From an uncultured Gammaproteobacteria bacterium (GTDB taxonomy: Bacteria > Pseudomonadota > Gammaproteobacteria > CAIUAS01): 5,759 bases of DNA. Both the position numbers and the translations under genes were made by a program. Below, piece by piece: positions 1-5,683 of this stretch; within the stretch, counting starts at the first letter, position 1; the number at the start of each line of letters is the position of its first letter. Location: contig CAIUAS010000021.1 in the NCBI GenBank assembly GCA_903897205.1, positions 1 to 5,759 of the forward strand. Direction: 5' to 3'. The notes beneath the pieces are model-generated. The model saw only the letters and a program-made list of their open reading frames with translations. It was not told where the DNA came from and did not search any database.

Positions 1-157
1 CCATCATTTCAAAATCTTCTTTACCTGCGCCACAATCAGGGCAACGCCAAGTCAATGGCACCTCTTCCCAGCGCGTTCCCTGCGCAATTCCTTCTTCTGG
101 CCAGCCCTGCGCCTCATCATAAATTAAACCACATAACAAACACATATAACGTTTCAC
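1..157 (-). CDS. Rubredoxin (3' end cut off by window edge)
   Basis: This small iron-sulfur electron carrier binds one Fe through four cysteines and acts in the cytoplasm. The 52 visible residues contain both metal-binding knuckles, CLLCG (Cys6, Cys9) and CPDCG (Cys39, Cys42). They also carry the usual rubredoxin signatures: IYDEAQGWPEEGI after the first knuckle, GTRWEEVP in the middle and GAGKEDFEM after the second. Family members are about 54 residues, so only the last few codons should be missing at the left edge. The start is GTG at 157: an in-frame stop lies at 187-185, no better start occurs between, and a GGAGAG ribosome-binding site (169-164) stands 6 bases before it. It is downstream of ftsY on the same strand with 37-38 bp between them and no terminator, so the two are probably co-transcribed. 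The redox partner cannot be told from this window. Confidence 0.93.
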   Translation of the reverse strand, partial: MKRYMCLLCGLIYDEAQGWPEEGIAQGTRWEEVPLTWRCPDCGAGKEDFEMM

Positions 158-163
158 AAAAAA

Positions 164-169
164 CTCTCC
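164..169 (-). promoter_or_regulatory. Ribosome-binding site deciding the GTG start of rubredoxin
   Basis: On the minus strand GGAGAG is followed by six T residues and then GTG. This strong Shine-Dalgarno match supports the GTG at 157. The alternative ATG four codons inside (145-143) would remove the residues that normally precede the first cysteine knuckle. Confidence 0.7.
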
Positions 170-195
170 ATTTATTAAAGCCCCTTAATTATTTT

Positions 196-1290
196 TTAAT
201 CTTCAGGTTCAGCAAATAATGCTTGCACAAAATCTTTTGCAACAAAGGAACGTAAATCATCAACGCCCTCACCTACACCTATGTAGCGAATAGGTAATTT
301 CATTTTCTGCGCAATTGCGAAAATAATACCGCCTTTTGCCGTACCATCTAATTTTGTTAAAGTAATACCGGTTAAGTTAACCACTTGATTAAATTGTTCT
401 GCTTGATTTAATGCATTTTGCCCCGTACCGGCATCAATTACCAACATTACTTCATGGGGTGCACTAGCATCTAATTTGGTTAATACACGTTTCACTTTTT
501 GTAATTCTTGCATCAAATTATCTTTAGTATGTAAACGGCCCGCAGTATCCGCAATTAACACGTCCATACCTCGCGCCTTGGCTGCCTGTAAGGCATCAAA
601 AATCACCGAAGCGCTATCGGCACCGGTATGCTGGGATATAATCGGCGTCTGATTACGTTCGGCCCAAACCTCTAATTGCTCTACTGCTGCAGCACGAAAA
701 GTATCCCCTGCCGCCAGCATCACTTTCTTACCTTCTTGCTGAAAATGCTTAGCTAATTTACCAATAGTAGTGGTCTTACCTACCCCATTAACACCCACCA
801 TTAAAATTACATAAGGTTGATGCTGTGTAGTAATCTGCAGTGGTTTTTCGCAATCCTGCAAAAGATTAGTCAGTTGTATTTGCAAAGCATCCCATAAAGC
901 ATCTGCATTCGCCAACTGCTTGCGCGCAACTTGTGCAGTTAATTCCTTAATAATTTGCTGAGCCGCATTCACGCCGACATCGGCCATTAATAATAACGTT
1001 TCCAACTCCTCTAATAATTCGGCATCAATCGCCTTTTTACCCAACAATAAATTAGCAACACCACTGGTAAAATGATTTCGCGTTTTACTCAACCCCTGCT
1101 TCAAACGGCCAAAAAAACCCACCCTTTTATTTTCTGGTTTAGCTATTTCTTTAATTTCAATTTCTTCAACTACCATCTCTTTAATTTCTGGCTGAATAAC
1201 TTCAGCCACTGCATTAACAAGCTTTTCAGCAACTTCACTTGCATCATTAACTTGAACAATTGCTTTTTTACGCCGTAAAAATCTTAACAT
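196..1290 (-). CDS. ftsY: FtsY, signal recognition particle receptor GTPase
   Basis: FtsY is the membrane-docked receptor for the SRP (Ffh-4.5S RNA). It passes ribosomes making membrane proteins to SecYEG. At 364 residues it has a short charged N-terminal region (1-55, rich in Glu, Ile and Lys) instead of the long acidic A domain of Escherichia coli FtsY. The NG domain starts near GFFGRLKQGLSKTR (58-71). G-domain motifs are all present: P-loop GVNGVGKTT (166-174), DTFRAAA (196-202), DTAGR (248-252), TKLD (312-315) with TAKGG after it, and the closing GVGEGVDDL (338-346). The basic start MLRFLRRKK suits a membrane-touching helix. The ATG at 1290 is preceded by AGGA at 1301-1298. TKLD plus the SRP-GTPase insertion-box sequence DTFRAAAVEQL separates it from unrelated GTPases. 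The FtsY-type N domain and the lack of a methionine-rich M domain exclude Ffh. No ftsE or ftsX follows; rubredoxin does. Confidence 0.97.
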   Translation of the reverse strand: MLRFLRRKKAIVQVNDASEVAEKLVNAVAEVIQPEIKEMVVEEIEIKEIAKPENKRVGFFGRLKQGLSKTRNHFTSGVANLLLGKKAIDAELLEELETLLLMADVGVNAAQQIIKELTAQVARKQLANADALWDALQIQLTNLLQDCEKPLQITTQHQPYVILMVGVNGVGKTTTIGKLAKHFQQEGKKVMLAAGDTFRAAAVEQLEVWAERNQTPIISQHTGADSASVIFDALQAAKARGMDVLIADTAGRLHTKDNLMQELQKVKRVLTKLDASAPHEVMLVIDAGTGQNALNQAEQFNQVVNLTGITLTKLDGTAKGGIIFAIAQKMKLPIRYIGVGEGVDDLRSFVAKDFVQALFAEPED

Positions 1291-1412
1291 TACTTATCCT
1301 ATTTCAAATATCATAATAACGAATTAATATTCTTTAGTCCTTGCCAAAAAACTAAACTCAAGTGAAAGAAACGTATATACTACTCCAACAGTCATCATAC
1401 TAACAAAGTCAA
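1291..1412. promoter_or_regulatory. Divergent ftsY / rsmD intergenic region
   Basis: These 122 bp must hold the promoters for both directions. Towards rsmD there is a good -10 hexamer, TATACT (1376-1381), about 30 bp before the rsmD start, but only a poor -35 (around 1353-1358). Towards ftsY the minus strand has TTGGCA (1347-1342) and an AT-rich stretch with TATTAT, but the spacing does not fit a classical sigma70 promoter. The ftsY ribosome-binding site AGGA is at 1301-1298. The existence of promoters here is inferred from the divergent layout; the exact elements are uncertain. Confidence 0.4.
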
Positions 1413-1982
1413 ATGAAACAAGGCGAAGTACGCATTATCGGCGGCACCTGGCGCGGCCGTAAACTTAAATTTCCTGCCATTTCAGATCTACGCCCTACTC
1501 CCGATCGTATACGTGAGACTCTCTTCAACTGGCTGGCCCCTACTATCCAAGGCGCTCATTGCCTCGATTTATTCACGGGCAGCGGCGCTTTAGGCTTGGA
1601 AGCATTATCACGCGGCGCCTCCTATGTTTTGTTTGTCGACCAAGCTCCGCCCATTATTCATTATTTAAAACAACAACTTCTCAGACTACAAGCCACCCAC
1701 GCTAATGTATATTCAGCCAAAATTCCCTTTGACAAATTACCTCATAAATTAATAGTTAAACCCTTTGATATCATTTTTTTAGATCCTCCCTTTAATCGCA
1801 ATCTCGTCAAACCAACTTGCAATTGGTTAATGCAACACGCTCTATTAGCCAATAATGCAACTATTTATATCGAGGCAGAAAGCCAGCTTGAACCTTTACC
1901 CGTTCCTACCCAATGGAACTTAATTAAAAACAAAAAAAGCGGCCAAGTAGGTTATCATCTTTTGCAATATAACCGAGAATAA
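1413..1982 (+). CDS. rsmD: RsmD, 16S rRNA (guanine966-N2)-methyltransferase
   Basis: RsmD uses S-adenosylmethionine to methylate the exocyclic N2 of G966 in 16S rRNA during 30S subunit assembly. The 189 residues match the family length. The N-terminal signature VRIIGGTWRGRKL (6-18) is followed by LRPTPDRIRETLFNWL (26-41), the SAM-binding motif I region LDLFTGSGALGLEALSRGA (51-69), an acidic post-I residue in FVDQ (Asp76), and the N2-amino methylase motif IV LDPPF (123-127). The C-terminus SGQVGYHLLQY is also typical. The start is secure because an in-frame TAA lies four codons upstream (1401-1403) with no start codon between. No clear Shine-Dalgarno sequence precedes this ATG, which is a little unusual. 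The gene ends 9 bp before pyrD, suggesting a two-gene operon. Alternative small DPPF-type methylases are unlikely given the full N-terminal signature. Confidence 0.95.
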   Translation: MKQGEVRIIGGTWRGRKLKFPAISDLRPTPDRIRETLFNWLAPTIQGAHCLDLFTGSGALGLEALSRGASYVLFVDQAPPIIHYLKQQLLRLQATHANVYSAKIPFDKLPHKLIVKPFDIIFLDPPFNRNLVKPTCNWLMQHALLANNATIYIEAESQLEPLPVPTQWNLIKNKKSGQVGYHLLQYNRE

Positions 1983-1991
1983 GGAATCCGC

Positions 1992-3041
1992 ATGTATTCA
2001 CTTGCTACCAAAGCCTTACATTTATTACCACCTGAAACAGCGCATGATATTACTATTAAAATATTGCAATGGTTGCCCGTTTATAATGTTATTAAAAATC
2101 TTGATTTACAAGAATTTTCACAAGATATACTAGGTATGCACTTTAAACATCCCATTGGCTTAGCAGCTGGTTTTGATAAACATGCCGAAGTATTTAATAA
2201 ACTAGGGCAATTAGGTTTTTCATTCGTAGAAGTGGGTTCTATTACCCCAAAGCCACAATATGGCAATCCAAAACCGCGTTTATTTCGATTAACGGAACAC
2301 CAAGCTATTATTAATCGTTATGGATTTAATTCTAAAGGCTTAGAATATGCGGCTAATCAGTTACAAAAACAGGTTCATACTTGTATCACCGGTATCAATC
2401 TGGGAAAAAATAAAGACACTAGCAATGATGCAGAAGATTTTTTAAAAGGAGCTGAAAAATTAATTAACCAAGCAGATTATTTTACCGTTAATGTTTCATC
2501 TCCTAACACGCCCGGTTTACGTGATTTACAAACCGCCACTGCATTACTGCCTATTATCACTGGCATCCGCCAAATCATGCAACAGCATTCACGTACTATT
2601 CCTTTGTTTATAAAAGTGTCACCTGACATGTCACTTGAACAAGAAACAACGTTATTTGAATTTTTAACAGAACAAGCTATTGATGGCATTATTATCAGTA
2701 ACACAACCACTCGCCGAATAGGCGTTGAAACTCACCTTAATAGCGCCATTCAGGGAGGACTTTCAGGGCCACCCTTACGTGCACTCAGCAATGCTATGTT
2801 ACAACGTGCTTATAAAATTACTCGTGGTCGAGTTATCTTAATGGGTTGTGGTGGCATTAGCTCTGGTAAAGACATCTATGAAAAATTGTGCGCAGGAGCC
2901 AACTTAGTTCAACTCTATACCGCTTTTGTCTATCAGGGCCCTTCTATCCTAAAACGCGTTTTACTTGAGTTAAAAATGCTACTTGTTAAAAACGGTATTA
3001 AGAATATCACTGAAATAATTGGTTCAAACCCTATTAAATAA
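1992..3041 (+). CDS. pyrD: PyrD, class 2 dihydroorotate dehydrogenase (quinone)
   Basis: PyrD is an FMN enzyme that oxidises dihydroorotate to orotate, the fourth step of pyrimidine synthesis, and passes electrons to the membrane quinone pool. It has 349 residues. The helical N-terminus (about 1-40, LATKALHLLPPETAH) is the membrane-associating extension that marks class 2 enzymes. The core follows: PIGLAAGFDKHAE (54-66), VEVGSITPKPQYGNPKPR (79-96), NRYGFNSKG (108-116), and VNVSSPNTPGLRDLQ (166-180), in which Ser170 is the expected catalytic base of class 2 enzymes. Further motifs are FIKVSPD (206-212), ISNTTTRR (235-242), GGLSGPPL (255-262), the FMN-phosphate loop MGCGGISSG (284-292) and LVQLYTAFVYQGP (305-317). 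The start has a clean ribosome-binding site, AAGGAA, overlapping the rsmD stop codon. Hand-sampled lines are noticeably AT-richer than dotB (about 35% against 45% GC). Confidence 0.97.
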   Translation: MYSLATKALHLLPPETAHDITIKILQWLPVYNVIKNLDLQEFSQDILGMHFKHPIGLAAGFDKHAEVFNKLGQLGFSFVEVGSITPKPQYGNPKPRLFRLTEHQAIINRYGFNSKGLEYAANQLQKQVHTCITGINLGKNKDTSNDAEDFLKGAEKLINQADYFTVNVSSPNTPGLRDLQTATALLPIITGIRQIMQQHSRTIPLFIKVSPDMSLEQETTLFEFLTEQAIDGIIISNTTTRRIGVETHLNSAIQGGLSGPPLRALSNAMLQRAYKITRGRVILMGCGGISSGKDIYEKLCAGANLVQLYTAFVYQGPSILKRVLLELKMLLVKNGIKNITEIIGSNPIK

Positions 3042-3143
3042 TTACCCGTTCTAAATTATAATTAATTAATTCCCCCATCAAATGCTTGACATCAGTTGGC
3101 CTTCTTGTTTCAATGCCAAGATTATTACGGGATGTAAGCAGCT
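3042..3143 (+). promoter_or_regulatory. pyrD-dotD intergenic region, no terminator seen
   Basis: The 102-bp gap separates the pyrimidine gene from the secretion cluster. It holds a 19-base pure A/T tract (3053-3071) including the palindrome TTAATTAA (3062-3069), then a C5 run and the promoter listed separately. No GC-rich hairpin followed by a T run was found, so transcripts from rsmD-pyrD could read into dotD. Neither the spaced GTAAA repeat of Legionella CpxR sites nor the tandem TTAA-type PmrA repeats used in some dot/icm promoters could be matched at the expected spacing. Confidence 0.6.
3086..3114 (+). promoter_or_regulatory. Probable sigma70 promoter of dotDCB
   Basis: A perfect -35 hexamer TTGACA (3086-3091) is followed by a 17-bp spacer and TTCAAT (3109-3114), a 4-of-6 match to the -10 consensus. 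It is strengthened by an extended -10 TG at 3106-3107 (TGT directly before the hexamer). Transcription would start near 3121, leaving a leader of about 23 bases before dotD. The A/T tract ending 14 bp upstream of the -35 could act as an UP element. Judged by eye from consensus and spacing only. Confidence 0.6.
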
Positions 3144-3623
3144 ATGGCAATTACTCGATCTATTCTATCTGTAAGCTTAGCTCTAGTGCTTGTGGGTTGC
3201 GCAACAGCTCCAAAGCCTCCGGCTACCAATGCTCCTGACAACGCAACTGTTACTCTAGCAGAAGCAGCGAGTTCAGTCAGTCAATCATTGACAGATTTAC
3301 GTGCAGTTGAAATATCAGCCTCACCACCTATCAATGATAAGCGCATGCCTTATCCAACCAGTTATGATATGAACGCAGAACGCGTTTCTTTGGATTGGTC
3401 TGGGCCTATTGAACCCTTGTTGCAACGTATTGCAAACATGAAGGATTACAAATTCCGCCTAATTGGTACACGGCCTGCTATTCCAGTGCTTGTTACCATA
3501 ATGGCGCAAAATACTCCTTTAGGTTATGTACTCAGAGATATTAATTTTCAAGCTGGCAATAAAGCGAGTTTATGGGTTTATCCTGGTGTACGTATTATTG
3601 AGCTACGCTACGGTAAAGCTTAA
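3144..3623 (+). CDS. dotD: DotD, Dot/Icm type IVB secretion outer-membrane lipoprotein
   Basis: DotD is a small lipoprotein of the Dot/Icm outer-membrane core complex. In Legionella it works with DotC to bring DotH to the outer membrane. The 159 residues are close to the Legionella protein in length. A lipoprotein signal peptide ends at the lipobox LVGC with Cys19 (Ala at +2, so not an inner-membrane retention signal). A proline/alanine-rich linker follows (20-33), then a helical stretch (38-55). The C-terminal half (about 78-156, with VSLDWSGPIEPLLQRIA and a closing VRIIELRY) corresponds to the secretin N0-like fold known for DotD. The start has GGGA at 3129-3132, 11 bases upstream, a rather wide spacing. 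It is the first gene of dotDCB, 25 bp before dotC. The assignment rests on the lipobox, the C-terminal pattern and the neighbours dotC and dotB. Confidence 0.93.
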   Translation: MAITRSILSVSLALVLVGCATAPKPPATNAPDNATVTLAEAASSVSQSLTDLRAVEISASPPINDKRMPYPTSYDMNAERVSLDWSGPIEPLLQRIANMKDYKFRLIGTRPAIPVLVTIMAQNTPLGYVLRDINFQAGNKASLWVYPGVRIIELRYGKA

Positions 3624-3648
3624 ATCTTTCGAAAAACGAATTAACACT

Positions 3649-4476
3649 ATGACCAAACGGTTATTTTTCATAGCAGCGCTACTAAGCTGTCTTGCAGGAT
3701 GTGCAAGCTCGCATTCTAACGCCAATAACTCTTTGGATAGCGTAGAAAAAGTACAAACTTTAAAAGCGGATCGCTCCGCTTACTCCGTTGGCAAAGGTCT
3801 CACCGCTATCCGTGCCGAAGCTTTAAAAGAAACCGCTTTAAGTGTGGGCGCCCAAGCAGGCCTTGCCTACCGCTCAAAACAAATTAATGCTGTATTAGAA
3901 AAACGCACGACTTATCTTGATTATACATTTAACTTTAATCTACTTTTAATGAATCACAATGTTCTGCCGCCAGTATTAGTGGAAGGCGACAATAGCTTGA
4001 ACTTAGATGACAATACCACCATTCGCATTGCTGATCGGACCTACAAAATTGTCAGTCAAGCCCGCTTTGTAACTACACCACCTACTTGGCGTAATTATGT
4101 ATGGTTAACCTATACCAAACCTCAAGTGCCCGACAATTCTTTATTACCAGAAAACTCAAAAGAACGTAGCATCTGGAAGAAATATGCTACCGAGGGTTGG
4201 CAACAAGGTATTGTGCAAGCAGATGATATGTATAAACAAAATCTTGCCGTATTAAAGCGAGACTATACTGGCATGGTACGATATAAGTTCTTACTGACCC
4301 AGCAAATGATTAACGCACCTTATGTCACACGCACTGATCTCGGTATTACGGGTGGCGGCTCCGACATGCGCGTCAATGATCAAGTATTACGCATTACAGA
4401 ATTACCCAGTTTACAGCCTAATAGCAAACTCTGGAAACCTGTTATTAGTCAATCGACCCAACCACCAACACAATGA
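3649..4476 (+). CDS. dotC: DotC, Dot/Icm type IVB secretion outer-membrane lipoprotein
   Basis: DotC is the second lipoprotein of the Dot/Icm outer-membrane core. It is needed with DotD for correct DotH placement and faces the periplasm. The frame is open back to 3526, but that 5' part overlaps dotD. The ATG at 3649 gives an immediate lipoprotein signal peptide MTKRLFFIAALLSCLAGC with lipobox LAGC and Cys18, so this start is chosen (275 residues). Conserved-looking DotC blocks are RAEALKETALSVGAQAGLAY (55-74), NLLLMNHNVLPPVLVEG (97-113), the aromatic TPPTWRNYVWL (143-153), the WKKYATEGWQQGIVQAD region (176-192) and YKFLLTQQMINAPYV (212-226). No strong Shine-Dalgarno sequence precedes the start. 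The gene lies 25 bp after dotD and its stop overlaps the dotB start. The tail is glutamine/proline-rich and probably unstructured. Confidence 0.95.
   Translation: MTKRLFFIAALLSCLAGCASSHSNANNSLDSVEKVQTLKADRSAYSVGKGLTAIRAEALKETALSVGAQAGLAYRSKQINAVLEKRTTYLDYTFNFNLLLMNHNVLPPVLVEGDNSLNLDDNTTIRIADRTYKIVSQARFVTTPPTWRNYVWLTYTKPQVPDNSLLPENSKERSIWKKYATEGWQQGIVQADDMYKQNLAVLKRDYTGMVRYKFLLTQQMINAPYVTRTDLGITGGGSDMRVNDQVLRITELPSLQPNSKLWKPVISQSTQPPTQ
4473..4476 (+). promoter_or_regulatory. dotC/dotB ATGA stop-start overlap
   Basis: The dotB ATG shares bases with the dotC TGA. The 20 bases before it (CA- and C-rich) contain no Shine-Dalgarno sequence, so dotB translation most likely depends on ribosomes finishing dotC and restarting. 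This would keep lipoprotein and ATPase synthesis in step. Confidence 0.75.
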
Positions 4477-5609
4477 CAACTGCTCTATTGCCCAACGAGC
4501 CGGTACGATTTACCCCTGCTCACCTAAATCCACTATTGGCGTTTTGCGCTGGCTTAAATGCTTCTGATATTACGATTCAAACCAATGAACCTATTTATAC
4601 GGAAGTTTATGGACGTCTGATTCGCGTTACTAATCGCAAGCTTTCTAATACAGAAGTGGGCGAAATACTGAACGCTATTTATGGGCCTAACGGCACTACC
4701 CAAATCTTAAGCGGTCACGATGTTGATACACATTATGAATTTCACCCTACTCGCACCGAGCGCTATCGCTTTCGCGTGAATGGCACGGGTTGTCAAGTCG
4801 AAGGCCATGACGCCATTCAAATTACATTACGTACCATTCCAAGCACGCCGCCTAAATTAGCTGATTTAGGCTTAGAACCGGAAGTATTGGAAGCCATTGC
4901 TCCCTATCAGGGAGTGGTTTATGTGACCGGGGCGACCGGCTCTGGTAAAAGCACCCTGCTCGCTTCTATTATTCGCGATATTATTGAAAAAGAAGACAGT
5001 AATCGTAAAGTACTTACTTATGAATCACCCATCGAATTTGTCTATGACTCAATTGAAAAACCCTCTTCAATCGTCAGTCAATCCGAAATTCCTCGCCATT
5101 TACCTTCTTTTGCCGCTGGTGTAAGAAACGCTTTACGCCGTAAACCTCGCTTAATACTCGTGGGTGAAGCCCGTGATGCCGAAACCATTAGTGCAGTTCT
5201 AGAAGCAGCCTTAACAGGCCACCCTGTTTATACTACACTTCATAGTAATGGCGTTGCTGAAACGATGCGCCGTTTAGTCACCTCTTTTCCTGAAGGTGAG
5301 CGCCACGGTCGTACTATCGATATTATTGAAACTATTCGTTTAGCCATTTGGCAACAGCTTGTACCTACCATTGATGGAAAACGCGTGGCTTTACGTGAAT
5401 ATTTAATATTTACTGAAGAAGTACGTGATATTTTATTATCGGCTGAACTCGATAATATCACTGCGGTCACTCGTCAATTAGTAAAAAAACATGGCCAAAC
5501 CATGGCGGCAGACGCGCGCAAAAAATTCGAGCAAGGCCTAATTTCTGAACGCGACTTTAACCTATTAATGGTTAGCGCCAAACGCGCCGATCAAGACGCG
5601 GGAGTTTGA
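4473..5609 (+). CDS. dotB: DotB, Dot/Icm type IVB secretion ATPase (PilT-like)
   Basis: DotB is a cytosolic hexameric ATPase of the PilT/VirB11 secretion superfamily. In Legionella it is recruited to the inner-membrane Dot/Icm complex through DotO and is essential for effector export. The 378 residues nearly equal the Legionella protein. The N-terminal domain (1-about 125) includes LNASDITIQTNEPIYTEVYGR (28-48). The C-terminal RecA-like domain has Walker A GATGSGKST (153-161, Lys159), the Asp box TYESPIEFVYD (182-192), Walker B LILVGEARDAETI (227-239, Glu232) and the His box TGHPVYTTLHSNG (248-260). All ATPase motifs look intact. The LNASDITIQ and YGPNGTTQILSG (70-81) blocks point to DotB rather than a pilus-retraction PilT, and the dotD-dotC context confirms it. 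Its stop overlaps a following ATG (TGATG). Confidence 0.97.
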   Translation: MTTALLPNEPVRFTPAHLNPLLAFCAGLNASDITIQTNEPIYTEVYGRLIRVTNRKLSNTEVGEILNAIYGPNGTTQILSGHDVDTHYEFHPTRTERYRFRVNGTGCQVEGHDAIQITLRTIPSTPPKLADLGLEPEVLEAIAPYQGVVYVTGATGSGKSTLLASIIRDIIEKEDSNRKVLTYESPIEFVYDSIEKPSSIVSQSEIPRHLPSFAAGVRNALRRKPRLILVGEARDAETISAVLEAALTGHPVYTTLHSNGVAETMRRLVTSFPEGERHGRTIDIIETIRLAIWQQLVPTIDGKRVALREYLIFTEEVRDILLSAELDNITAVTRQLVKKHGQTMAADARKKFEQGLISERDFNLLMVSAKRADQDAGV

Positions 5610-5611
5610 TG
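5600..5611 (+). promoter_or_regulatory. GGGAG ribosome-binding site and TGATG overlap at dotB end
   Basis: GGGAG (5600-5604) stands 4 bases before an ATG (5609-5611) whose A is the last base of the dotB stop codon. This is the classical arrangement for a translationally coupled downstream gene, and is stronger than the signals before dotC and dotB. It is listed because no full-length gene follows it. Confidence 0.5.
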
Positions 5612-5683
5612 TATTATCGTTCGCCAAAAACTTATTCACACCAAGAGAGTCGCTATGCTCATGATATTTTTCGGCCATCGTGA
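5609..5683 (+). CDS. Candidate 24-residue ORF coupled to dotB (unrecognised)
   Basis: This very short frame starts on the dotB stop codon behind a good ribosome-binding site and encodes MYYRSPKTYSHQESRYAHD followed by IFRPS, then TGA. It is hydrophilic and basic, has no signal peptide or membrane segment and resembles no Dot/Icm protein I know; the IcmT and IcmS patterns are not present. A second frame with its own AAGAGAG site (5643-5649) and ATG at 5655 overlaps it and runs 30 codons to 5747, with a hydrophobic end. A one-base slip at the T5 run (5667-5671) would join the two into about 48 residues. It may be a remnant of a fourth operon gene, a small peptide gene, or chance. Confidence that it is a real gene is low. 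Confidence 0.2.
   Translation: MYYRSPKTYSHQESRYAHDIFRPS

Noticed and set aside
1072..1278. 68-residue plus-strand frame rich in Phe and Asn
   Set aside because: It is the antisense shadow of the ftsY N-terminal coding region. Its Phe/Asn bias simply mirrors the Glu/Lys/Ile-rich ftsY codons.
2477..2710. Minus-strand frame of 77 residues
   Set aside because: It lies wholly inside pyrD, where the plus-strand frame carries the conserved catalytic motifs; no family pattern seen. The same holds for the 61-residue minus frame at 2081-2266.
3053..3071. A/T-rich TTAA repeats as a PmrA-type operator
   Set aside because: The TTAA units are adjacent (3062 and 3066) rather than at the spacing of known PmrA sites. 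A generic AT-rich upstream element is the simpler reading.
3114..3149. Inverted repeat TGCCA/TGGCA around the dotD ribosome-binding site
   Set aside because: It has only 5 bp of stem with a 26-base loop, and the left arm would lie upstream of the predicted transcript start, so it could not fold in the mRNA.
3526..3648. 5' extension of the dotC reading frame (41 extra codons)
   Set aside because: It overlaps the end of dotD in another frame, and starting there would bury the lipoprotein signal peptide that begins at the ATG at 3649.
4322..4567. Plus-strand 81-residue frame spanning the dotC-dotB junction
   Set aside because: It overlaps both genes out of frame and shows no recognisable domain; the ATGA junction already explains the region.
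5240..5470. Minus-strand frame of 76 residues
   Set aside because: It is the antisense shadow of dotB just after the His box, with a composition expected of a random complement.
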